In this document: positions 18,054 through 27,100 of the stretch, one piece after another
How the letters are laid out: the number at the start of each line of letters is the position of its first letter
How positions within the stretch are numbered: the stretch's first letter is position 1
Position numbers and translations under genes: made by a program
DNA from: Chryseosolibacter histidinae
GTDB taxonomy: Bacteria; Bacteroidota; Bacteroidia; Cytophagales; Cyclobacteriaceae
DNA: 64,000 bases
Reading direction: 5' to 3'
Assembly (NCBI RefSeq): GCF_018598225.1
Contig: NZ_JAHESF010000030.1
Coordinates: 1-64,000, forward strand
Notes under the pieces: model-generated
What the model was told of the DNA's origin: nothing
The model's input: the letters and a program-made list of their open reading frames with translations, nothing else
The model's database searches: none

Positions 18054-18437
18054 ATGGCGGTGGAAATCGGACACAAAATCAAAGAAGTATTTGATCATCA
18101 GAATATGAAACTCACGGATTTTGCTGATGAGCTTGGCACCGTGAGGCAGAACGTGTACAGGATCTTCAAGAAGCGTCACCTCGACACGGGGCTGCTGCTG
18201 AAGATCTCACAGGTGTTGAACCACAACTTCTTCCAGTACTATATTTCCAGCTCCGAGACGGGCGACGTTCTCCAGGTGGCTGAGCTCAAAAAACTTTCGC
18301 AGGAAAATACCGAACACCTGCGTCAGCTCGAGCTGGCGAAAAAAGAGATCGACTACCTGCGCAAGATCATCAAGCTGATGGAAGAGAAAGCGGAGCTCGT
18401 TCAGCAGGTTGGCAAAGACACCATGATGCTTCACTGA
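18054..18437 (+). CDS. Small helix-turn-helix regulator with C-terminal coiled coil
   Basis: A 127-residue putative transcription factor. Residues 4-60 form a Cro/C1-type HTH (IGHKIKEVFDHQNMKLTDFA, DELGTVRQNVYRIFKK). Residues 75-115 are a leucine-rich, heptad-patterned helix (LKKLSQENTEHLRQLELAKK) likely to drive dimerisation. No effector domain is present. It overlaps the convergent methyltransferase gene by seven bases. Targets are unknown; the AT-rich stretch upstream (18000-18050) may carry its own promoter and possible autoregulatory site. Confidence 0.8.
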   Translation: MAVEIGHKIKEVFDHQNMKLTDFADELGTVRQNVYRIFKKRHLDTGLLLKISQVLNHNFFQYYISSSETGDVLQVAELKKLSQENTEHLRQLELAKKEIDYLRKIIKLMEEKAELVQQVGKDTMMLH

Positions 18438-19069
18438 GCTGTTCTTCTCACCAGCACAGCGCTCCTGATAAAAGAACCAAAAAAAGACGCAGCCTTCACT
18501 TCCACCAATCCATGAAGGCTCAGCTTCAGCTGCCATGGCGGAAGCTGTCTTGTATCCAGGCTGCAGGTGATCCTGAAGAACAGATACATCATGCGCAGCA
18601 ACAAACGCTGCCACCATTTCCCACCATCCACAAAATCACAGGCGAGCCACACCGCGTTATGCTGCAGGTGCGGTTGTATGCTACGGATCACTTCGTCCAG
18701 TGCCGGGGCGGTGAACAGATCGAGAAAAAAATGCGTGATCACAGCATCGTACAGAAGGCCTTCGGGAATGTTCTGCTGGGTGCCATGAATAAAATGAACC
18801 CGGCTGCCCTGCGCATCGCTGATCTTTCTGCGGCTCTGCGCGATCATGGAAGAAGAAGCCTCTACATACCACACCTCGCATGAAGGGTTCAGGTCGAGCA
18901 ATACATGCAAGAGCTGCCCCGTGCCACCGCCGATGATCAGCACCTTGCTGTGAGGTGGTATGTTATCCAGGTAAAAGCGCTGCGCCTTGTCCAGGCTTTT
19001 TCCGAACACCACATGTGCCAGCGCGTCGTAAACACCGGCCACTTTGTTGAAGCTGTTCAGCGATCTCAT
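18431..19069 (-). CDS. Class I SAM-dependent methyltransferase
   Basis: A 212-residue Rossmann-fold methyltransferase. Motif I is VLIIGGGTGQLLHVLL near residue 40, with the acidic ribose-binding position in VWYVEASSSMI and a motif-II/III region around LYDAVITHFFLDLF. The start FNKVAGVYDALAHVVFGKSL recalls UbiE-like quinone methyltransferases, and it directly follows a UbiA-like gene with a 4-bp ATGA overlap. A role on a prenylated or lipid substrate is therefore plausible but inferred from context only. The 3' end overlaps the HTH gene tail-to-tail. Confidence 0.83.
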   Translation of the reverse strand: MRSLNSFNKVAGVYDALAHVVFGKSLDKAQRFYLDNIPPHSKVLIIGGGTGQLLHVLLDLNPSCEVWYVEASSSMIAQSRRKISDAQGSRVHFIHGTQQNIPEGLLYDAVITHFFLDLFTAPALDEVIRSIQPHLQHNAVWLACDFVDGGKWWQRLLLRMMYLFFRITCSLDTRQLPPWQLKLSLHGLVEVKAASFFGSFIRSAVLVRRTAQ

Positions 19070-19875
19070 AACAGATAGATTCCGGGGATCAGGAACACCG
19101 CGTCACCCGTGAGCCGGTAGTAGGGCACCAGCTTGTGACGGAAAATAAAGATCAGCAACAGTACTGCATTCATGGCCCAGAAAATAAAAACTGGCCCGCT
19201 GCAGCCACTGGTGAGACAAAGTACAACACCCAGCGCAAAGTTCACCACCAGTAATGTCCAGATGCAATAGGCGGTGAAACGCCTGCCCAGCACGGTTACA
19301 AATGAGCTGAGCTTGTCGGCCGTATCGGTGTCGCTGTCGAACCACGAGAACATCAGCAGGTTTGTCAGCGCCGTGAGCCCGAACTGCATGATGAGCACCA
19401 TGTGAACTGAAGTGATGGAAAGCTTAGTAACAGAGAGCGATGGAAGCAACACACCCGCGGTGTACAATACAGCGATGAAGATCTCTTTCAAAAACTTCAG
19501 GTATCGCTGCCCTAAAAGATAAACGGCCACCAGCGCTGCCAGGAACAGGCCCCACATGAAGACCTGCTTGCGGATGAAAAAGATGATGATGGTATCGGCG
19601 GCCAGCGCAACCACCATCAGCACGAACAACACCATGAAATGTTTTTGATGGAACCGGTGACGCTCAGAGGCGGCTTGTTTACCAATGGCTTTCGCATCGC
19701 GCAGGTGATCTGCCGTGTAGATGATCCATACCGTGAGGCCCAGCGCCATGAGACCGTATGACAGGATGGCCACGCCCAGCAGCTTTGCAAAGAACATCGC
19801 GCTGATCACCGCTCCTGCCACGATATCGAGGCTCAGGATGTTGAACAGGCGATATAATCGGATGATCCTGTGCAT
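19066..19875 (-). CDS. UbiA-superfamily-like integral membrane protein
   Basis: A hydrophobic protein of 269 residues with about eight or nine transmembrane helices. Two polar, aspartate-containing loops, IYTADHLRDAKAIG near residue 52 and FSWFDSDTDTADKLSSF near residue 180, sit where UbiA prenyltransferases carry their two Mg2+-diphosphate-binding motifs. The first lacks the full NDxxDxxxD spacing, so the protein may be divergent or use another substrate. It overlaps the downstream methyltransferase (ATGA). It begins just past the terminator of the atp operon, so it is probably transcribed separately. Alternatives are another prenyltransferase-fold enzyme or an inactive homologue. Confidence 0.68.
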   Translation of the reverse strand: MHRIIRLYRLFNILSLDIVAGAVISAMFFAKLLGVAILSYGLMALGLTVWIIYTADHLRDAKAIGKQAASERHRFHQKHFMVLFVLMVVALAADTIIIFFIRKQVFMWGLFLAALVAVYLLGQRYLKFLKEIFIAVLYTAGVLLPSLSVTKLSITSVHMVLIMQFGLTALTNLLMFSWFDSDTDTADKLSSFVTVLGRRFTAYCIWTLLVVNFALGVVLCLTSGCSGPVFIFWAMNAVLLLIFIFRHKLVPYYRLTGDAVFLIPGIYLL

Positions 19876-19878
19876 AAA

Positions 19879-19908
19879 AAAAGAGACGCAGGTAATGGCG
19901 TCTCTTTT
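19879..19908 (-). terminator. Terminator after atpG
   Basis: An 11-bp stem (AAAAGAGACGC / GCGTCTCTTTT) with an eight-base loop. On the minus strand it ends in a run of seven T. It lies between the atpG stop and the UbiA-like start and should end the atp operon transcript. Confidence 0.88.
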
Positions 19909-19930
19909 ACAAATTTATAAAGAAACTGTA

Positions 19931-20815
19931 TTATGCTGACTTCAATGCTTCGGCACCACCCACGATCTCGAGGATCTCTTTGGTAATGGCTGCCTGACGC
20001 GTTCTGTTGTATGTAAGCTTCAGCTGCTTCAGAAGCTCGCCTGCGTTCTCGGTAGCTTTGTCCATGGCTGTCATCCGCGCACCGTTCTCTGCTGCGTTTG
20101 AATCCAGCACCGCCTTGTACAGCTGCACCTTCAGCGACTTGGGGATGAGGCCGGTGATGATCTCTTCCTGGCTGGGCTGATAGATGTAGTCTACCTGGCT
20201 TGCGGTATTGTCTTTTGCAGGAGGCAATATGGGCAGGAACTGCTCTGTTCTGAGCACCTGCGTGGCTACGTTCTTGAACTCGTTGTAAACCAGCTCTACC
20301 TTGTCATACTTGCCTTCCTGGAAGCCTTGCATGATGTACTCCGCTGCGCGTGCAACATTGTCGAACGCGAGGTTGCCGAAGATACCGGTGTAATCGCTTA
20401 CCAGTGAGCACTTGCGTTTGCCGAAATAATCAGCAGACTTTCTACCAATGGCCAGCACGGTAACATTGCCTTTCCTGAACTGGTCGGCATATTTCTCGTC
20501 GATGAGGCGGTTCACACCCTTGAAGACGCTGCTGTTAAAGGATCCGCAAAGACCGCGGTCTGAGCTTACGGCAACGATCAGGATCTTCTTCTCTTCACGA
20601 ACGTGGCTGTACCAGTTGTCGCCATCGGCATTAAGCTGGGCGGCAGAAAGGTTCTTCAGAATGGAGTTCAGCTTCAGCGCAAACGGCCTCATCTGGATGA
20701 TCCGTTCCTGCGACTTACGCAACTTTGCCGCCGCCACCATTTTCATGGCTTTGGTGATCTGCTGCGTAGACATCACTGAAGTGATCCTGTTTTTAACTTC
20801 CTTTAAACTGGGCAT
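19931..20815 (-). CDS. atpG: ATP synthase F1 gamma subunit
   Basis: The rotor shaft of F1, 294 residues. The N-terminus (SLKEVKNRITSVMSTQQITK) and C-terminus (LLKQLKLTYNRTRQAAITKEI) form the conserved coiled coil that turns inside the alpha3beta3 ring. The central Rossmann-like domain includes VAVSSDRGLCGSFNS. It is the last gene of the operon, 40 bases after atpA. The usual downstream atpD and atpC are absent here, as is common in Bacteroidota, where they lie at another locus. A strong terminator follows. Confidence 0.97.
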   Translation of the reverse strand: MPSLKEVKNRITSVMSTQQITKAMKMVAAAKLRKSQERIIQMRPFALKLNSILKNLSAAQLNADGDNWYSHVREEKKILIVAVSSDRGLCGSFNSSVFKGVNRLIDEKYADQFRKGNVTVLAIGRKSADYFGKRKCSLVSDYTGIFGNLAFDNVARAAEYIMQGFQEGKYDKVELVYNEFKNVATQVLRTEQFLPILPPAKDNTASQVDYIYQPSQEEIITGLIPKSLKVQLYKAVLDSNAAENGARMTAMDKATENAGELLKQLKLTYNRTRQAAITKEILEIVGGAEALKSA

Positions 20816-20855
20816 CTCTTATCGTTAAAAATATGCTGCTTCTTTACGACTGATC

Positions 20856-22433
<1,578 letters not shown>

Positions 22434-22446
22434 AGTAATTAAGAGA

Positions 22447-23007
22447 TTAATATTCTTTTATATAGGGGTTCTGACTAAACTTCATTTTTAATGTCTTGAT
22501 CTTGTTCTTGATGGAGGCGTCGATCTGACGGTCGCCTACCTTCAATACAAATCCGCCGATCATCTCGGGGTCTACACGCTCTTCGAGCTCCACCTGTTTC
22601 TTTTCGCTGTATGCTTTCACGAGGTTCTCGAACTCAGCGCGCAGCTTTGCATCGAGGGGAACTGCCGATGTGATCGTGGCTTTTCCGATACCCTTGTGCT
22701 CGTTGTAGGCATTGTGGAATTCTTTCGCAATAGCGCCCAGCAGGGGTTCACGGTTTTTCCTGGTAATGATGTCGAAGAAAGACATGGTCAGGTTGTTCAC
22801 CTTGCCTTTGAAGATCTTCGACAGGATCTCCCTTTTCTTGTCGTGCGGGATCACCGGGCTGCGCAACATCAGCGCAAAGTCCTTGCTTTCGTTATACGTT
22901 TTTGAAAAGAAGATCATGTCATTATGCACGTTCTCCAGCACCTTCTGCTCGAGGGCGAGGTCGAGGAGAGACTTCACATAACGCGATACTGCTCTTGAGT
23001 CTGCCAT
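22447..23007 (-). CDS. atpH: ATP synthase F1 delta subunit
   Basis: The peripheral-stalk subunit joining the top of F1 to the b subunits, 186 residues. The helical N-terminal domain ([39 protein letters not shown]) and the C-terminal part with [19 protein letters not shown] are typical of the OSCP/delta family. It lies between atpF (four bases upstream) and atpA (13 bases downstream), the standard order. Confidence 0.96.
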   Translation of the reverse strand: MADSRAVSRYVKSLLDLALEQKVLENVHNDMIFFSKTYNESKDFALMLRSPVIPHDKKREILSKIFKGKVNNLTMSFFDIITRKNREPLLGAIAKEFHNAYNEHKGIGKATITSAVPLDAKLRAEFENLVKAYSEKKQVELEERVDPEMIGGFVLKVGDRQIDASIKNKIKTLKMKFSQNPYIKEY

Positions 23008-23011
23008 GATC

Positions 23012-23506
23012 TTAGTTGATCTTTAAGTCTTTGATATAGCCTTCAACGAGGTCTTTCTGAGCCTTGTCTCCGGAAAGGTTTTTCTTCATGAGCTTCTCGG
23101 CGATGTCGAGCGCGAACATGGAAACCTGGATCCTCACTTCTTTCAGCGCGGCCTGTTTTTCGATGTTGATGGCTGCCTTGGCATCTTCGATGATCTTATC
23201 GGCAGTTTTCTTGGCATCGTGCTGCGCTTCATCTTTCATGCGGTTGGCCACTTCGCGGGCCTCGCGCAGGATCCTTTCACGCTCTTCGCGGGCCTCCTTC
23301 AGCAGGCGCTCGTTGTCTGACCGCAGCTGTGACATTTCATGCCTTGCTTTCTCGGCAGTGTCAAGGGCGTCCTGGATGGAACGCTCGCGCTCTTTCAATG
23401 AGTTGATGATCGGCTTCCAGGCAAGCTTGGAAAGCAGGAGCACCAAAAGCACAAAAACTATAAGCTGCCAAATGATCAGGCCCGTTCCGGGGGTGAGAAG
23501 TTCCAT
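23012..23506 (-). CDS. atpF: ATP synthase Fo b subunit
   Basis: The peripheral-stalk subunit, 164 residues. There is one N-terminal transmembrane helix (LIIWQLIVFVLLVLLLSKLA) followed by WKPIINSLKERERSI, then a long charged coiled coil rich in Glu, Lys and Arg that dimerises, and a C-terminal segment (ALDIAEKLMKKNL) binding delta. It is separated from atpE by 79 bases containing a hairpin, unlike the tight spacing of the genes downstream. Confidence 0.96.
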   Translation of the reverse strand: MELLTPGTGLIIWQLIVFVLLVLLLSKLAWKPIINSLKERERSIQDALDTAEKARHEMSQLRSDNERLLKEAREERERILREAREVANRMKDEAQHDAKKTADKIIEDAKAAINIEKQAALKEVRIQVSMFALDIAEKLMKKNLSGDKAQKDLVEGYIKDLKIN

Positions 23507-23541
23507 AGTTATATTTTATCAGATCGTTTCAAATAAAGTAA

Positions 23542-23576
23542 GAAACCTGCCCGGCCTATTGCCGAAAGCAGGTTCC
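23542..23576 (-). promoter_or_regulatory. Hairpin between atpE and atpF
   Basis: AACCTGC (23544-23550) and GCAGGTT (23568-23574) pair, with an inner GGC/GCC continuation and a short loop. It lies just after atpE within the operon. A partial terminator or 3'-end stabiliser here would raise c-subunit mRNA over the downstream genes, which suits the high copy number of c in the ring. Confidence 0.5.
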
Positions 23577-23585
23577 TGAGTTTTT

Positions 23586-23879
<294 letters not shown>

Positions 23880-23901
23880 TCAGAGATATCTTAAATTCCT
23901 T

Positions 23902-24942
23902 TTAATGATGATCGTCATGGTCATGATCAGCGATGGCCATGCCTATGTACAATGACGAGAACAATGTAAACACATAAGCCTGGATACCGGCAACCAGCAA
24001 CTCGATCAAACTAATAAACAATACCATCACCGTTGAACCCGCGCCCACGGCCATGCTTTTGAAAATGAAGGCGAGGCAAATGAGGCTCAACAATACAATG
24101 TGACCGGCAGTGATGGCCACAAAAAGACGCACCATCAACGAAAGCGGTTTTGTAAAAATGCCTACGATCTCCACCGGCAGAATGATCAGCCTCAGCGGAA
24201 GCGGAACACCGGGTGTCCAGAAGATGTGCGCCCAGTAAGCTTTGTTGGCGCTGAAATTTGTGATCAAAAAGGTAAGGATGGCCAGCACAAACGTCACGGC
24301 GATATTTCCGGTCAGGTTACCCGCACCCGGCAACAGGCCGAGCAGGTTTCCGAAAAGGATAAAGAAGAACAGCGTGAGCATGTACGGCAGGAACTTCTCG
24401 TAACGCGGGCCGATGTTCGGTTTCACCACCTCATCGCGTACAAACAGGATCACCGGCTCGAAGAATGACTGCACACCGCTGGGTGCCCTGCCTTCATTTT
24501 TACGGTACGATCTCGATACCGCTGAAAAAACAAGCAGCAACAGCGCGGCGTTGATAAAAAGCATGGCCACATTCTTGGTGATCGACAGATCGAGCACCGC
24601 CTTGTGTGAATCGGCCAGATAAATATGATTGTGATCGAGCTTGTAGCCGTTGTATTCTACGGTGTTGTGATGCTCGTCATAGAAATGATGCGATGAGAAA
24701 ATATCAAGACCTCTTTCAGATGAATAAACGATAACCGGCAGGTAGATCGTGCCATTGTGTCCCTCCCACAAATGCCAGATATGGTCATCCATCACGTGGT
24801 GCAGGATCACCTGGCTTGCATTGAACTTTTCACCCTGGTCGTCGGCCTTTTCAGATGCCTTCAAACCGGTGGAAAAAACACCCAGAAAAAGGAGTGTCAG
24901 AACAAACGAAAATCGGCTGAATTTGTTGAGAAACGCGGTCAT
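23902..24942 (-). CDS. atpB: ATP synthase Fo a subunit with N-terminal extension and His/Asp-rich tail
   Basis: The proton-channel subunit, 346 residues, longer than the 240-270 of many bacteria. The extra part is an N-terminal signal-like helix (FSFVLTLLFLGVFSTGL) and about 100 residues of histidine-rich periplasmic domain, a known Bacteroidota feature. The channel core is intact: TLFFFILFGNLLGLLPGAGN, and KPLSLMVRLFVAITAGHIV with the essential arginine. The C-terminus ends in a run of His and Asp (ADHDHDDHH), which could bind metal but may be neutral. It is the first atp structural gene, preceded by atpI/atpZ-like genes. Confidence 0.95.
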   Translation of the reverse strand: MTAFLNKFSRFSFVLTLLFLGVFSTGLKASEKADDQGEKFNASQVILHHVMDDHIWHLWEGHNGTIYLPVIVYSSERGLDIFSSHHFYDEHHNTVEYNGYKLDHNHIYLADSHKAVLDLSITKNVAMLFINAALLLLVFSAVSRSYRKNEGRAPSGVQSFFEPVILFVRDEVVKPNIGPRYEKFLPYMLTLFFFILFGNLLGLLPGAGNLTGNIAVTFVLAILTFLITNFSANKAYWAHIFWTPGVPLPLRLIILPVEIVGIFTKPLSLMVRLFVAITAGHIVLLSLICLAFIFKSMAVGAGSTVMVLFISLIELLVAGIQAYVFTLFSSLYIGMAIADHDHDDHH

Positions 24943-25034
24943 TTAGGGTTTTTCCTAAGGTTTTAAAATCCGACCGCAAAGGTATTAATAATAGCTCCAC
25001 AAAAAAATCTTTTAAAACTTTTTTGCCCCCCAAT

Positions 25035-25406
25035 TTACCGCTGATCCCTGCCGGTAATTTTGCGGTACAGGAACCCTACCTCCAGTATGGTGAATACGAA
25101 ATAAGTGACCATAAAAAACACCACATTGCCGGTAGCCGCGGCCCTATCGCTGATGATCATCACCAGGTTATAGGCACAGTAGGCAAGCAGTTTCACCACC
25201 ATAGTTAGTAAGTATAACTGCAGGAAGAATTCGGGTTTATTTGCCTTATACAGGTAAACATAGATCATTCCCGTAGCGAAAGTGAGGAGGATGAGCGTTT
25301 TCAGGAAAAAGGAAGGCTTCGCAAAGTATCCGGAAGAGGCCGCCAGCAGCACGGTTGCGGCGATAACAGCCGCGGTCAGCAAAAGTGCAATAAAGAACCT
25401 GAACAA
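25035..25406 (-). CDS. AtpI-like membrane protein of the ATP synthase operon
   Basis: A four-helix membrane protein of 123 residues, between atpZ and atpB. Size, topology and position match the poorly conserved AtpI family, which assists c-ring assembly or Mg2+ supply; sequence identity alone would not prove it. The only early start is a TTG at 25406, two bases after the atpZ stop codon, so it is probably translated by reinitiation. The C-terminal tail is basic (RKITGRDQR). Confidence 0.68.
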   Translation of the reverse strand: MFRFFIALLLTAAVIAATVLLAASSGYFAKPSFFLKTLILLTFATGMIYVYLYKANKPEFFLQLYLLTMVVKLLAYCAYNLVMIISDRAAATGNVVFFMVTYFVFTILEVGFLYRKITGRDQR

Positions 25407-25408
25407 AA

Positions 25409-25645
25409 TTACTCGCGATTAATGGACTTGTATACCTGGTAGATGGTGCCTGCAAATCCGGCGAGGCCAAGGCATAGCATAAAGATGGGATACTTGAGCC
25501 CAAGCCACTGGTCTACCTTGTAACCGAGCCAGCCGCAAACGGCAATGGTTGCCAGAAGCTGCACCGCCAGGCCACTGTATTTAAGGTAACTATTATATTG
25601 ATTTAACTTCTTGTTGGGACGAGAGGGATCGGGTAACTGCGCCAT
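25409..25645 (-). CDS. atpZ: AtpZ/AtpI-family protein
   Basis: A membrane protein of 78 residues with two helices, AVQLLATIAVCGWLGYKVDQ and PIFMLCLGLAGFAGTIYQVY. The segment LKYSGLAVQLLATIAVCGWL followed by GYKVDQWLG is typical of AtpZ proteins placed at the head of atp operons; AtpZ/AtpI are linked to c-ring assembly and cation transport. Its first 53 bases lie inside the 3' end of the bactofilin gene in another frame, coupling the two genes translationally. No later Met could serve as start. Confidence 0.85.
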   Translation of the reverse strand: MAQLPDPSRPNKKLNQYNSYLKYSGLAVQLLATIAVCGWLGYKVDQWLGLKYPIFMLCLGLAGFAGTIYQVYKSINRE

Positions 25646-26030
25646 TTTCGCTGATTTTAATGTCTTTTACAGCTGCACCCATTTTACAGCCTCCGTTGAA
25701 GACAGCGCCTGGCTCCACCACCAGCTTGCCGGTAGAGATATCGCCGTTGATCACCGCGGTGGCCTTGAGCACCAGCAGCTCCGCTATCTCTATCTTGCCC
25801 TTTACTTCGCCTTCAATGTCTGCATTCTGAGAAGTGATGTTACCGTGTACCTGCGAAGAAGGACCCAGCACGATTTTGGATTTTGATTTGACATTACCGG
25901 TGATCTTTCCTTCGATGCGGATGTTACCGTAAGTCTCTACATTACCTTCCAGAAAGGTACCTTTACCGATGGTGTTGCTTGAGTTGCTGATCTCTTCGGC
26001 TACGCGTTTTTCTTCTTTAGAAGTGAACAT
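25593..26030 (-). CDS. Bactofilin (polymer-forming cytoskeletal protein)
   Basis: A 145-residue beta-helical scaffold protein. After a short polar N-terminus the DUF583/bactofilin core runs through TIGKGTFLEGNVETYGNIRI, EGKITGNVKSKSKIVLGPSS and INGDISTGKLVVEPGAVFNG, the repeating G-N/D-I/V pattern of the triangular beta-helix. Bactofilins polymerise on the inner membrane and position peptidoglycan enzymes. Here it sits 12 bases after an M23 peptidase gene, the same pairing known from bactofilin/M23 cell-shape modules of other bacteria. Its tail overlaps atpZ by 53 bases. Confidence 0.93.
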   Translation of the reverse strand: MFTSKEEKRVAEEISNSSNTIGKGTFLEGNVETYGNIRIEGKITGNVKSKSKIVLGPSSQVHGNITSQNADIEGEVKGKIEIAELLVLKATAVINGDISTGKLVVEPGAVFNGGCKMGAAVKDIKISENGAVTRSLSSQQEVKSI

Positions 26031-26042
26031 AAGTTGTTTAGT

Positions 26043-26909
26043 TTAAAAAGTGACGAATTCTTCCGGGTTCAGCGAGTTGCCATTATACCACAGCTCGAAG
26101 TGCAAGTGTGGGCCATTGGTCATTTCTCCGCTGTTTCCAACTATAGAGATTATTTCGCCTGCGTTGACAAATGTACCAAGTTTTTTATAAAGTTCAGCAT
26201 TGTGCTTGTAAACCGATATCAGGTTGGCGCTGTGCTGGATCATGAGCACCCATCCTCCATCCTGGGTCCAGTCAGAGAAGATCACGGTGCCGTCTGCAAT
26301 ACACTTCACCGGCTCGTTGGTCTTGGCCACGATGTCTACACCGAAGTGACTCTTCTTCACATTGTAACGATCCGAGATAAAACCCGCGATGGGTGAGAAG
26401 AAAAATGTCTCCTGCAGCTCGCGGTTTTTGACATTGGCCAGGGTAATGAGCGAGAGGTCAGACCTTTCAAAGTCTCTTCTGAAAGCCGAGTCAACGGGCT
26501 CGAGCTTAAGTGCCGCCGGCTTGCTGGTGAGCGGTTGGGTCTCTCCGCGTAATATTTCTGCCGGGTCGTGAAAATCACTCGTATCGCCGCTCAGCACACG
26601 CTGAAAGTTAGCGATGAACCTGTCCTTGCGGTCTACTTCCAGCGCCAGTGAATCCACCTTAAGGGCCAATCCATATAGCTGCTGGTTCAGCACCATCTGC
26701 TCGTACTTCGGGTCGAACCATTTCTCCAGCACGGTCTCCACCAGGAAAAGGCTGATGACCAGGAACAGGATAAAAATGATCACGGAAAAAAGAATGATCT
26801 TGGAATACGTGAAGCCCACGCTGGTCTTCTCGGCGAAGTTCTCTTCATTGCGGATGATCAGCTGGTAACGGTTGGTAAGCCAGCTCGAAAGCGTCTTCTT
26901 TGGTCTCAT
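26043..26909 (-). CDS. M23-family metallopeptidase with membrane anchor
   Basis: A 288-residue peptidoglycan endopeptidase candidate. One transmembrane helix near residue 35 (IILFSVIIFILFLVISLFLV) anchors it in the inner membrane. A coiled segment follows, then the LytM/M23 domain with HFGVDIVAKTNEPVKCIADG and HLHFELWYNG. Both zinc motifs (HxxxD and HxH) are intact, so it should be active against peptide cross-links. It heads the minus-strand cluster M23-bactofilin-atpZ and may be recruited by the bactofilin. It is divergent from sprE across 190 bases. Confidence 0.93.
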   Translation of the reverse strand: MRPKKTLSSWLTNRYQLIIRNEENFAEKTSVGFTYSKIILFSVIIFILFLVISLFLVETVLEKWFDPKYEQMVLNQQLYGLALKVDSLALEVDRKDRFIANFQRVLSGDTSDFHDPAEILRGETQPLTSKPAALKLEPVDSAFRRDFERSDLSLITLANVKNRELQETFFFSPIAGFISDRYNVKKSHFGVDIVAKTNEPVKCIADGTVIFSDWTQDGGWVLMIQHSANLISVYKHNAELYKKLGTFVNAGEIISIVGNSGEMTNGPHLHFELWYNGNSLNPEEFVTF

Positions 26910-27100
26910 CAGATGGCCATACCTTTAGGTGATACATGGAAGACCAGCCGCTGTAAATTCGTTGAATTTTTCATGAAGTTGGACAGTCGCTGCATAGGCA
27001 TTTCAAAATATTCCCGTTTTTTTGCAAAATTAGATATTCTGCCTGATTATAATATTGAATTCAGGTTTTTTGCGTTTCTGTGTAGGTTAATAATTGCCAT

